DNA of 64,000 nt, from positions 4,441,730-4,505,729 of the forward strand of contig JAVSMS010000001.1 in assembly GCA_032027085.1 (NCBI GenBank). Reading direction: 5' to 3'. Position 1 is the stretch's first letter; every line of letters begins with the position of its first letter. The DNA is from Pseudorhodoplanes sp. GTDB lineage: Bacteria; Pseudomonadota; Alphaproteobacteria; Rhizobiales; Xanthobacteraceae. Under the pieces are notes generated by a model. It saw only the letters and a program-made list of their open reading frames with translations. It ran no database searches and had not been told where the DNA came from. Both the position numbers and the translations under genes were made by a program. Positions 47,401 through 55,061 of the stretch are shown piece after piece.

Positions 47401-49037
47401 ATCACTCGCAGCAAGCCGCGTCAGCCGCCGTGGCTGACATGATGGATGTCCACAACAAGCTGCGGAACGAATCGACCGGACTTTTCGAGCGTCTGCGCGA
47501 AGCCAACCTGCTCCTGCAGGAGGTGCTGACCGGGGCGCATGAGAACATGAGTTCGCTGGAGGGATCGCTCACCACGCGGCTCAACGAGTTCTCGACCGTG
47601 GTCAACGACATCACGGCGCGCACTGGTGCTGCGACCGACAGCGTGCATGTGCATCTTGACGCCTTCCGCAGCGAGACCGCACGCGTCCTGGAAAACCTGT
47701 CTGAGCTTGCCACGCAGTTCGATTCACATGGCCGGGTTCTGGTCGATGCCGTCGATCTCATCGACAAGAGCAACCGCCGCACCGAGGAAACCATGGGCGA
47801 GCGCAAGGCTGTGCTTGACACCCTGGTTACGACGCTGGACATGAAGACCGAGGATCTCGACCAGCGCCTTACCCGCTTCGCCTCGCTGCTCGACGAATCC
47901 ATGGAAGGCGCGGCCTCCCGGGCGCGCGAAATCGGCCGCATGATCGCGGAAACAAGTTCGCAGGGCAGCCAGACCATCTCCGAACAATTCGAGATGGTGC
48001 GGCAGAACACCGACGAAGAGCGCGCCCGCACGATCGAGAGCATGCGTGCCATCTACGAGCAGGCGACAGGTGACGCGCATGCCATGCTGCGCGACAGCAC
48101 GGAGCGTTTCGCCGAATTGCTGCAGAACATGCGCGACATGACGAATGAAATGCAGCGCGAAATGGATCAGACTCGCAACGAGCTGCGCCGCGGCATCCTC
48201 GAATTGCCGCAGGAAACCGCTGAGAACGCCGCGCAGATGCGCCGCGTGATCGTGGACCAGATTGAGGCGCTGGCGGAGCTCAACCGCATCGTGGCGCGCC
48301 ATGGCCGCAACGTCGAAATCGCCGCAGAGGCCCGCCGCGGCAGTGAGCCTGTCCTTGCAGTGGTGGGCGGACGCAACGAGGCGCCGGTCCGTCCGACCCG
48401 CGCGGCCGATCTGCCGCCGGCCCCGCCTTCCATTCCGCTGGCGGATGCTCCTCTTGCTCCCGCACCGGCGGCGCGCCGCACCGACGTGCCGCCACACGCA
48501 CCGGCCGCGCCCGCTCAGAACGCTCCGGGCGGCGGCTGGTTGTCTGACCTGCTGCACCGCGCGGGGGACGACGAACAACCGCAGGCTCGCGAGCGCGTGC
48601 CGGCTCCCCCGGCCCCGCGTGGCCGCGCGCCGGAACGCGCGCCCGAGCGTCCACACATGCATGCCCGAGCAGATGAGCGCATGCAGCGTGTCTCGATCGA
48701 GTCGCTCGATGCGCTCTCCGTCGATATCGCGCGGATGATCGACCACAACGCCGCGGTGCAGATGTGGGACCGCTACAATCGCGGCGATCGCACGGCTTTC
48801 GGGCGGCACCTCTATACACCGCACGGCCAGCGCGCCTTCGATGACATCCGCGCCCGCTATCGCGGCAACCGCGATTTCCGCGGAACAGTGGACCGCTACA
48901 TCGCCGAGTTTGAGCGCCTGCTCGACGAAGTCTCGCGCGACGAACGCGGCGGCCAGCAGATGGTCCGGACCTACCTGACCTCGGAAACCGGCAAGGTCTA
49001 CACCATGCTGGCGCACGCGTCGGGCCGCTTCGACTAA
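44475..49037 (+). CDS. Giant membrane-anchored helical protein, growth-pole-ring (GPR/RgsE)-like
   Basis: 1520 residues, ATG behind GAAGGAC. A cytoplasmic Ala/Pro-rich head (1-108) is followed by two membrane helices at about 111-131 and 141-164. About 1200 residues of continuous helix come next, with 22- and 11-residue repeats of the apolipoprotein kind, then a Pro-rich linker (1310-1390) and a folded C-terminal domain (about 1395-1520, ESLDALSVDIARMIDHNAAVQ). Agrobacterium GPR (about 2100 residues) and Sinorhizobium RgsE share this plan and form a ring needed for polar growth. The similarity is by architecture, recalled rather than aligned. A perfect CtrA-type box lies upstream and a strong terminator downstream. 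Confidence 0.6.
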   Translation: MANTPRKAKDPTEAAMAAIQDALKVRDAVEAKSKPAAVAPRAGTPATVPPAPPVAASPAMRATASSKPAEDELFDAPRAPTSEPGRPANDDWKPVGELLQSMQPRAARNTYMIAGIGSAVWCAAAALFLSQYMPDLRANFGPAIFSLAAIFILPVSLFFVLANMVNRSREMRHIAQSMAEVAMRLAEPETVARESIVTVGQAIRREVAAMGDGVERVLARAAELESMVQNEVSALERAYSDNEARIRGLLDDLARQRDNLVGQAEQVRDAIAGVHLNLNQDITGIAENVAQQVAHAAQQITGNLSDKGEHITLALGRAGDTMMDALGERGGDLLQRLERTSLETTASIAEVTNRLNSLLETASVRTTSSIAEIAERLNATIEAASAQSTTAIADAAGRLNESMDNASAQLTANLNFKADHIAEEFDVLSSNLAEMMQLRLANVTNDFSQRSKTIVDIMSERAEEITLNFMEKSERIGNVLIEKSEQLTTGLSEHSERLTTNLTEHSEQVTSTLSERTEQITVNMIERSQQITEGLIDLSSRAAETIATRGEEVNSTIKSTGDSLVLDLSLRGEDFANKIEQTSKTIHETIESRLQSFEEIFAHNGAQLAEKVGNESATLGNLITRHLGEFDRTVKTYGGELVERIGERTDKITTAMEAHIDNFDGRLSAKTEEFAGTLQQRLDRFGEALDGRTQSLNEALAGRITDVAKTVAESGKEIVSSISTRSAEITTELEGRLTRFEELLLGRTTDVAQEIENRGKAAADAISASTDHLRNSTQDLERMLTSATASATETLNATSTTIANTLNETAVSTNAKLIEAARVTNATLEEASANAGSKVTEAATNAAASLSSTGTDISNVLSSASAGISNALKQNATDVERTLLSAAAELTRVFNINSSPLLESLSGKAQAFSSEIDRAAGEAVKAIESKGFDFTRAMLDNSGELARLINEAGENATGRVNDTFNNLQNAAQAAINHSQQAASAAVADMMDVHNKLRNESTGLFERLREANLLLQEVLTGAHENMSSLEGSLTTRLNEFSTVVNDITARTGAATDSVHVHLDAFRSETARVLENLSELATQFDSHGRVLVDAVDLIDKSNRRTEETMGERKAVLDTLVTTLDMKTEDLDQRLTRFASLLDESMEGAASRAREIGRMIAETSSQGSQTISEQFEMVRQNTDEERARTIESMRAIYEQATGDAHAMLRDSTERFAELLQNMRDMTNEMQREMDQTRNELRRGILELPQETAENAAQMRRVIVDQIEALAELNRIVARHGRNVEIAAEARRGSEPVLAVVGGRNEAPVRPTRAADLPPAPPSIPLADAPLAPAPAARRTDVPPHAPAAPAQNAPGGGWLSDLLHRAGDDEQPQARERVPAPPAPRGRAPERAPERPHMHARADERMQRVSIESLDALSVDIARMIDHNAAVQMWDRYNRGDRTAFGRHLYTPHGQRAFDDIRARYRGNRDFRGTVDRYIAEFERLLDEVSRDERGGQQMVRTYLTSETGKVYTMLAHASGRFD
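45489..45686 (+). repeat. Three 22-residue repeats in the giant protein
   Basis: Three consecutive units, approximate position: TTASIAEVTNRLNSLLETAS, TTSSIAEIAERLNATIEAAS and STTAIADAAGRLNESMDNAS, each with two further residues. The 22-residue period (2 x 11) is that of apolipoprotein-like amphipathic helices. Confidence 0.7.
45849..46079 (+). repeat. Seven tandem 11-residue repeats in the giant protein
   Basis: Residues 459-535 are seven in-register units: SERAEEITLNF, MEKSERIGNVL, IEKSEQLTTGL, SEHSERLTTNL, TEHSEQVTSTL, SERTEQITVNM and IERSQQITEGL. The E-x-S-E-(R/Q)-(I/L/V)-T core is regular. Hendecad repeats give a straight or slightly right-handed coiled coil. Confidence 0.9.
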
Positions 49038-49052
49038 CCGGAAGACATCTTG

Positions 49053-49084
49053 AAAAAAGGCGCGCTGAAAAGCGCGCCTTTTTT
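49053..49084. terminator. Strong bidirectional terminator
   Basis: AAAAAAGGCGCGCT-GAAA-AGCGCGCCTTTTTT, a perfect 14-base-pair stem with a GAAA loop between the giant gene and the convergent AraC gene. Confidence 0.95.
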
Positions 49085-49898
49085 ATTTTGTGCGCCAGAG
49101 GCTCGGACTGACGCCCATCACCCGGCGGAAGCGTCGGTTGAACGTGGACAGATCGTCGAAGCCGGCCTCAAGCGCTATGGACGATATCGGCTCTTTCGTC
49201 CGACGAAGCCGGATTGCGGCGCGATGCAGGCGGGTGCGCAGCACATATTGATGCGGCGTCATCCCGACAATCTGCCGGAACACGCGCAGGAAATGATAAG
49301 CGCTCATGCCGGCCTGCCGCGCCATCTCGCCGAGCAAGAGGCGTGTTTCGACCTTCTCCTCGATGCAACGCAGGGCCTCAGTGATACGCCGCGCATCGCG
49401 CGATGTCGGCGACACGCGCGACGGCTTTCTGTCGGCCAGCGTCAGGGCGACCGCGCCGCAAAGGCGCAACGCGATTTCTTCCCAAGCTGCCGCATCCTTC
49501 TGGTCGCGCGCAGCCTCGGCTTCCGACAGAAGCGGAGCGAGTTCCGGCACGGGCGGCAGATGCGGAGTGTGGAAATCGATCTTGCGAATGCCCGGCAAGG
49601 CAGAGGCAACCGCCTCCAGCAGGCGCGGCGTGAAGTGAAACGACAGACAGCGGTCGCCGGTGGCGTGTTCATGCCCGCACTCGAAACAGGCGCCGGCATT
49701 GCCCAGCAGCAGCGCGCCGGGCGCAAGCACCGCCCCGCCCTGCCGCGTGCGGTACGCGAAGCTGCCGGACGTCACGATGGCGATGCAGGCCGCTTCGTGC
49801 CGTTCTTCGAATGGCCGGTCGCGCGGTCCCGCCGCGCAGATAACGTCATCCACCCGACAGTCGGGGCCCGATGCGAGGCACTGCGAGGTCACGCTCAT
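49083..49898 (-). CDS. AraC-family transcriptional regulator
   Basis: 271 residues from the ATG at 49898. The C-terminal 100 residues hold two helix-turn-helix units (LLGEMARQAGMSAYHFLRVF and ISSIALEAGFDDLSTFNRRFRRVMG). The N-terminal half is a cupin-like sensor domain (VTSGSFAYRTRQGGAVLAPG, then HEHATGDRCLSFHF). It is divergent from the gene at 49986 across 87 bases, which it probably regulates along with itself. Effector unknown. Confidence 0.88.
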   Translation of the reverse strand: MSVTSQCLASGPDCRVDDVICAAGPRDRPFEERHEAACIAIVTSGSFAYRTRQGGAVLAPGALLLGNAGACFECGHEHATGDRCLSFHFTPRLLEAVASALPGIRKIDFHTPHLPPVPELAPLLSEAEAARDQKDAAAWEEIALRLCGAVALTLADRKPSRVSPTSRDARRITEALRCIEEKVETRLLLGEMARQAGMSAYHFLRVFRQIVGMTPHQYVLRTRLHRAAIRLRRTKEPISSIALEAGFDDLSTFNRRFRRVMGVSPSLWRTK

Positions 49899-49985
49899 GC
49901 CTGAAGAATAGCAATTTTTCCCAAGCAAAACGCGCCGCCGCGGTCCAAAGTTCGCACGCTGTCAGATCGGCAAAGAGGCCACCGC

Positions 49986-50483
49986 ATGACCATTTCAGCA
50001 CCTTCCATTCACTGCCTGCATGCCCGCGGGCCGGCGTCGGATCGCGTTGAAAAGATGGGTCTTTACGGTTGGCTGATTGGAGACTGGGAAATGGATGGCA
50101 GCATCCATCTCGACAACGGCACCCTCCACAAGGGTTGCGGCGAGATCCATTTCGGCTGGGTGCTGGAGGGACGCGCAATCCAGGACGTGTGGATCTTTCC
50201 CGGCGCGTTCCATGGCACGACCCTGCGTGTCTACGATCCTGGCATCGACGCCTGGCACATCCTGTGGAGCGATCCGCTCAAGCAGTATTATACGCGGCAG
50301 ATCGGCCGCGCGCGCGGCAAGGATATCGTGCAGGAGGGCAAGCTGGAGGACGGCACGCTAATCCGTTGGAGCTTCACCGACATCACGCCCGATTCATTCC
50401 ACTGGTTCGGCGAACGCTCGCGGGACGGCGGCCCAAGCTGGGAATTGCAGGCGGAGTTCTTCGCGCGGCGGGTCAAACCTTAG
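49986..50483 (+). CDS. Uncharacterised beta-barrel-like protein
   Basis: 165 residues, no signal peptide. Beta-rich with many Trp (GLYGWLIGDWEMDGSI, GEIHFGWVLEGRAIQDVW, WHILWSDPLKQYY, SFHWFGERSRDG). The WLIGDWE start and alternating strands suggest a lipocalin/DUF1579-like barrel that could hold a small molecule. No catalytic motif is clear. Divergent from an AraC regulator, its likely controller. Confidence 0.7.
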   Translation: MTISAPSIHCLHARGPASDRVEKMGLYGWLIGDWEMDGSIHLDNGTLHKGCGEIHFGWVLEGRAIQDVWIFPGAFHGTTLRVYDPGIDAWHILWSDPLKQYYTRQIGRARGKDIVQEGKLEDGTLIRWSFTDITPDSFHWFGERSRDGGPSWELQAEFFARRVKP

Positions 50484-50498
50484 GCAGGCGTTAGGCTT

Positions 50499-51377
50499 TC
50501 ACTGCCGGCGGCGCCCGGACGCTGCCGTCCCATTGGCCGGCCGTCCGCCGCCAAAAATCAGGCGGGTCGGATTCGCATCGATATTCTTTACCGTGCGTTC
50601 GATCACGCCGAAGGTCCGACGACCGTCGGACACCAGCCCATCGATCTTCCTGTCGAGATTTTCGGCGACATTCCTGATCGCGCGCGCGGCCTGGGGAATC
50701 TCACCCTTGCCTTCCGCCCCGCCAATCATGGCGTCGATCCCGGCCATGATGCTGTCGACCTTCTCGGAGTTGCGTGAGAGCGCCGCGGTGAAATTCTCGA
50801 TATTGCGCAGCGAGGAATCGATCTTGTCTGAATTGCGCGCCAGCACGTCGGTGAAGGACTCGATGTTCTTCATCGAATTGCGGAAAGACTTCTCATTGTC
50901 GGCAATGAAGGTATCGATGCGGCGGATGGCTTCGCGCGCCGCCTGCATCAGATCCTGGCTGGCGCTCGACGTCGCCGTCAGCAGCGGCACATTCCCGTCG
51001 CGCAGCGTGACGGGCGCCGCGGCAGCGGCGCCGCCCTTGAGCGCCAAAACCGCAATACCGGTCAGACCCTGATAGTCGAGCGTAACCTCGGTGTCAGAGC
51101 GCACGGGCGTATTCTTGTCGATCGAGATGGTGGCCAGCGCCTGACGCGGGCTGTTCGGATCGAGCGACAGGGCCGTCACTTCGCCGACGCGAATGCCGTT
51201 GAACGACACCGTCGCGCCGGTGCGCAGCCCGCCGATCGGACCCTGGAAAGCGACGCGATATTCGGCGCGCTCGCCGGTGCCGCCGACATGATGGAACCAG
51301 TAGACGAAACCGAAGGCGCCCACGATCACCGCAAGGGTGAAGGCGCCGACGATAATGTAGTTGGCCCTGGTTTCCAT
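50499..51377 (-). CDS. mlaD: Lipid-transport MCE-domain protein MlaD
   Basis: 292 residues. One N-terminal membrane helix (NYIIVGAFTLAVIVGAFGFVY) anchors it to the inner membrane. A single MCE domain follows (about 40-115; AEYRVAFQGPIGGLRTGATV, FNGIRVGEVTAL). The C-terminal half is helical with repeated segments (FTDVLARNSDKIDSSLRNIEN, FTAALSRNSEKVDSIM). It is the periplasmic ring of the Mla-type phospholipid transporter. It is third in the mlaE-mlaF-mlaD operon, 10 bases after mlaF. MlaB and MlaC are not next to it; the STAS part is fused to MlaE. Confidence 0.9.
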   Translation of the reverse strand: METRANYIIVGAFTLAVIVGAFGFVYWFHHVGGTGERAEYRVAFQGPIGGLRTGATVSFNGIRVGEVTALSLDPNSPRQALATISIDKNTPVRSDTEVTLDYQGLTGIAVLALKGGAAAAAPVTLRDGNVPLLTATSSASQDLMQAAREAIRRIDTFIADNEKSFRNSMKNIESFTDVLARNSDKIDSSLRNIENFTAALSRNSEKVDSIMAGIDAMIGGAEGKGEIPQAARAIRNVAENLDRKIDGLVSDGRRTFGVIERTVKNIDANPTRLIFGGGRPANGTAASGRRRQ

Positions 51378-51387
51378 CCACCGCCCC

Positions 51388-52191
51388 TCACAAAGTGCCG
51401 CCGACCCGGGTGCGTTTGCCCCGGAAATAAGCCTTCAGCCACGGATGCTCCGACGCAAGCATGACCGACATCGGTCCCACAGCGATGATCTTGCCGTCAG
51501 CGAGAACGGCGATGCGATCGCAGACGGTGTGCAGGGAGTCGAGGTCATGCGTTACCATGAAAACGGTGAGTCCCAAAGTGCGTTGTAACGTCCTGATCAG
51601 GTTGTCGAATTCACCTGCGCTGATGGGATCAAGACCGGAGGTCGGCTCATCCAGGAAGACGATCTCCGGATCGAGCGCCAGTGCGCGCGCCAGCGCCACG
51701 CGCTTGATCATGCCGCCGGAGAGCTCGGACGGCATCTTGTTGCCGACATCAGGCGGCAGGCCGACCATCGCGAGCTTGGCATCGGCAACCTCGTCGCGCA
51801 GGCGCGGCGACAGATCGAGATATTCGCGCATCGGAAATTGCACGTTCTGGCGCACGTTGAGCGAGGAGAACAGCGCCCCCTGCTGAAACAGAATGCCCCA
51901 GTGGCGCTCGATCAACTGTTTCTGCAGATCCTGCGTGCTCGACAATTCGCGGCCGAACACTTCGATCGAGCCCGCGCGCGGCTGAATGAGGCCGATGATG
52001 GTCCGCAGCAGCACCGATTTTCCGGCGCCCGACGCACCGACGAAGCCGAGAATTTCCCCTTTCTTCACCTCGAAGCTGACGCCATCAAGAATGGTGCTGC
52101 GCCGGAAGCCGACCACAAGATCGCGCACGCGCAGCGCCACATCGTCCGGCGTGCCGCGTCTGACCAGGGATATTGCCTCTGCCAGCGACAT
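51388..52191 (-). CDS. mlaF: Lipid-transport ABC ATPase MlaF
   Basis: 267 residues. Walker A GASGAGKS (52-59), signature LSGGMIKRVALARAL and Walker B IVFLDEPTSGLDP are intact, with His in FMVTHDLDSL. It powers transfer of lipids between inner and outer membranes. The ATG lies 9 bases after the mlaE stop and it is followed by mlaD after 10 bases. The C-terminal basic end is usual for MlaF-type ATPases. Confidence 0.93.
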   Translation of the reverse strand: MSLAEAISLVRRGTPDDVALRVRDLVVGFRRSTILDGVSFEVKKGEILGFVGASGAGKSVLLRTIIGLIQPRAGSIEVFGRELSSTQDLQKQLIERHWGILFQQGALFSSLNVRQNVQFPMREYLDLSPRLRDEVADAKLAMVGLPPDVGNKMPSELSGGMIKRVALARALALDPEIVFLDEPTSGLDPISAGEFDNLIRTLQRTLGLTVFMVTHDLDSLHTVCDRIAVLADGKIIAVGPMSVMLASEHPWLKAYFRGKRTRVGGTL

Positions 52192-52200
52192 GATGGCCCG

Positions 52201-53340
52201 CTATTTGTCGATGGCGGCGAAGAACACCGCGAAGAAGCCGTCGAGCACGATCACGAGGAAGATCGATTTCACCACCGCCGCGGTCGTGTGCAGGCCGAGC
52301 GATTCCGCGCTGCCCTTGGTCTCGAGACCCTCAACGCAGGCGATGATGCCGATGATCAGCGCCATGAACGGCGCCTTGATCATGCCGACCATGAAATGAT
52401 CAAGGCTGATCGCCTCGCGCAGACGCTGAATGAAGACGTCGGGCGAAATTCCGCCATAGAGCGATGACACGAGGCCCGCGCCATAGAGCGCCGCAATTTC
52501 ACCGAGAAATGTGAGCATCGGCACCGCCAGCACCAGCGCGACGATGCGCGGCAGGATGAGGATGTGCACCGGATCGAAGCCCATGGTGCGCAAGGCGTCG
52601 ATCTCCTCGCGCATCTTCATCGAGCCGAGCTCGGCCGTGTAGGCGCTGCCGGAGCGGCCGGCCACCATCACGCAGACGATCAAGACGCCGATTTCGCGCA
52701 GCACCAGAATGCCGACCATGTCGACGACGAAAATGTCGGCGCCGAATCTGCGGAAATGGAAAATGCCCTGCTGCGCCAGGATCGCACCAATCAGGAACGT
52801 GATCAGCAGGATGATTGGCACCGCGCGCCAGCCGACGAGATCGATCTGATGCACCATCGAGGTCCAGCGGAATTTGTGCGGCCGGATGACGACGCGCAGG
52901 AAAGCGAGCGTGACCGCGCCAAACATTTGCGCGACCAGCAGCATCGAGCGGCCGATCTCGGCCATGTTGCGGCCGATGGTGGCGAGCCAGTTCAGCGGGT
53001 TGACGCTGAACATGCGCATTCGCGGCACAGGCGGGCGATCCGACGCGCGGTGGACGGTTTCGACCAGCGTGCGGAATTTGTCGGGAAGATTGCTGACCTG
53101 CGCCTTGCCGCCGCCCTCGCCCGCAGCGCGCACCAGCCGCTCGAGCAGCCAGGCACCATAGGTGTCGAGTTTTTCCACCTCTTTCATGTCGATATCGACA
53201 TGGCCGATCGGCGCGGCGGGACGCGCAGTCGTGCGCACGAGCGCTTCGAGCTCGGCGGCATTGTCGGCGGTCCAGGCACCGCCGGCCACAAGCTCAAGCC
53301 GCTCGCCGCTGACCTTGCCGGTGAGCAACGACACGTTCAC
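52201..53340 (-). CDS. mlaE: Lipid-transport permease MlaE fused to an N-terminal STAS (MlaB-like) domain
   Basis: 379 residues, GTG start behind GGAGAGG. Residues 1-100 form a STAS domain (HVDIDMKEVEKLDTYGAWLLERLV), which is a separate protein (MlaB) in E. coli. The rest is the MlaE permease with five or so helices, including GWRAVPIILLITFLIGAILA and ELGSMKMREEIDALRTMGFDP, the family signature. The fusion is common in alphaproteobacteria. It is the first gene of the operon. Confidence 0.93.
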   Translation of the reverse strand: MNVSLLTGKVSGERLELVAGGAWTADNAAELEALVRTTARPAAPIGHVDIDMKEVEKLDTYGAWLLERLVRAAGEGGGKAQVSNLPDKFRTLVETVHRASDRPPVPRMRMFSVNPLNWLATIGRNMAEIGRSMLLVAQMFGAVTLAFLRVVIRPHKFRWTSMVHQIDLVGWRAVPIILLITFLIGAILAQQGIFHFRRFGADIFVVDMVGILVLREIGVLIVCVMVAGRSGSAYTAELGSMKMREEIDALRTMGFDPVHILILPRIVALVLAVPMLTFLGEIAALYGAGLVSSLYGGISPDVFIQRLREAISLDHFMVGMIKAPFMALIIGIIACVEGLETKGSAESLGLHTTAAVVKSIFLVIVLDGFFAVFFAAIDK

Positions 53341-53476
53341 ATTCCTCTCCGTCCCATTTGCCCCGGACGGGCTCAGGCATCATGCCTTGAGGAAAACCGC
53401 ATTGAGTTCGCATACTTAACAGAGCCCCTTTGCGCCATCGAGCGTTCATTTACCAGCCGTTTACCAAGCCCCAATC

Positions 53477-54475
53477 ATGGTTAACCCCACAAAAATTCCG
53501 ATCCTTTCTGTGACCGTCGAACGCTGGCCGATTGCCGGCAGCTTCACCATCAGCCGCGGTGCCAAGACCGAAGCGCTGGTGGTGATTGCGGAACTTTCCG
53601 ATGGAACCGTCAGGGGTCGCGGGGAATGCGTGCCCTACGCCCGCTATGGGGAGAGCCCGGACAGCGTGGTGGCAGCGCTGGAGGCGGCAAGGCCGCAGAT
53701 TGCCGCCGGGCTGACGCGCAAGGCGCTGCAGACGGAAATGCTACCGGGGGCGGCCCGCAATGCCCTGGACTGCGCCTTCTGGGATCTTGAGGCCAAAAGA
53801 GCCAACCGGCCGGTCTGGCAACTGGCCGGCCTTCCGGCCCCCCGCCCTTTGACGACGGCTTTCACCATCTCGCTGGCAACGCCGGACAGCATGGCCCAGG
53901 CGGCGGCCGCGGCCGCCAGCCGCCCGCTCCTGAAAATCAAGCTGGGCGGCAACGGTGATCCGGCCCGAATCGCCGCCGTCCGCAATGCCGCACCGAAGGC
54001 GGAACTGATTGCCGACGCGAATGAGGGATGGAACCCGGACAATCTTTCGGAAAATCTCGCCGCTTGCGAACGGGCGGGCGTGACACTGGTCGAACAGCCC
54101 TTGCCGGCCAAGAACGATTCCGCGCTTTCAACCTTTGCGCGGCCCATTGCGGTCTGCGCCGATGAGAGCGTGCACGACCGAACCTCGCTTGCGGCGCTCG
54201 TTGGCAAATACGACGCCGTCAACATCAAGCTCGACAAGGCCGGCGGTCTCACCGAGGCGCTGATGATGGCAGAGGAAGCCGAGAAACTCGGCTTCCAGAT
54301 CATGGCCGGCTGCATGGTGGGGACTTCGCTGGCAATGGCGCCCGCGCTATTGCTCGCGCAACGCGCAAGATACGTCGATCTCGACGGACCATTGCTGCTT
54401 GCACGCGATCGCGACAACGGATTGCGCTTCGACGGCAGCCTGGTACATCCGCCCTCGCCAGCGTTGTGGGGCTGA
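53477..54475 (+). CDS. Dipeptide epimerase / N-acyl-amino-acid racemase (enolase superfamily)
   Basis: 332 residues. Enolase-type barrel with catalytic K-x-K (LKIKLGG, about 152-158), metal ligands in IADANEGW, LVEQPLP and CADES, and the second Lys in NIKLDKAGG. This pattern is that of L-Ala-D/L-Glu epimerases used in recycling of cell-wall peptides. Related alphaproteobacterial members (DgcA) racemise N-acetyl-D-Glu, and I cannot tell the two apart from sequence alone. Not in an operon with murein genes; an exported ClpP-like gene follows. Confidence 0.85.
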   Translation: MVNPTKIPILSVTVERWPIAGSFTISRGAKTEALVVIAELSDGTVRGRGECVPYARYGESPDSVVAALEAARPQIAAGLTRKALQTEMLPGAARNALDCAFWDLEAKRANRPVWQLAGLPAPRPLTTAFTISLATPDSMAQAAAAAASRPLLKIKLGGNGDPARIAAVRNAAPKAELIADANEGWNPDNLSENLAACERAGVTLVEQPLPAKNDSALSTFARPIAVCADESVHDRTSLAALVGKYDAVNIKLDKAGGLTEALMMAEEAEKLGFQIMAGCMVGTSLAMAPALLLAQRARYVDLDGPLLLARDRDNGLRFDGSLVHPPSPALWG

Positions 54476-54620
54476 GTTCCATCGCGCGTTAAGCGCTGTT
54501 GCAAAAAAGCGCACCGGCGCAAAAACGTACGCCCCCGTAAAAAACAGACTTGGCATCCTTCCGGCTTTCGCTTTAGCCTTTGCATAGGGACGGCCCGCAA
54601 TGGCAAGGGGGGTCGGAGGG

Positions 54621-55052
54621 ATGAAGTTACTAGGGGGGATTATCGGCGCTGTGTTTTTGGCGCTGATGGCAGGCGGCGCATCGGCGGCGGTGCGTATCTC
54701 GAATGACCCGGGCGGCCAGATCGGCCCCTATCTCGACAATTTCGCCATGGTCCGCAATTCCGGACAAAAGGTCATTATCGACGGCCCCTGTCTTTCGGCC
54801 TGCACGATGGTGCTCGGCATCGTTCCTCGCGACCGCATCTGCGTGACATCACGCGCCAAGCTTGGCTTTCACGCCGCGTGGAATCCGGTTGCGAATGGCA
54901 GGGTGGTGATGAGCCACGCCGGTACCAAGGCGCTGTGGGATATCTATCCGAGCCATATCCGTTCGTGGCTCAGTAAGCGCGGCGGCCTCAAGACGAAGAT
55001 GATCTATCTCAGCGGTTCTGAATTGTCGGCAATGTATCCGCCCTGCCGGTGA
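54621..55052 (+). CDS. Exported ClpP/crotonase-like protein
   Basis: 143 residues from the ATG at 54621. Signal peptide (MKLLGGIIGAVFLALMAGGA, cleavage after ASA). GPCLSACTMVLGIVPRDRICV and LGFHAAW match a periplasmic family with ClpP-like fold (COG3904-like, from memory), where Ser in the CLSAC motif would be the nucleophile. The chain is short (a third Asp is not obvious), so activity is uncertain. Two or three cysteines fit an oxidising compartment. Confidence 0.6.
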   Translation: MKLLGGIIGAVFLALMAGGASAAVRISNDPGGQIGPYLDNFAMVRNSGQKVIIDGPCLSACTMVLGIVPRDRICVTSRAKLGFHAAWNPVANGRVVMSHAGTKALWDIYPSHIRSWLSKRGGLKTKMIYLSGSELSAMYPPCR

Positions 55053-55061
55053 ACAGCGCAA

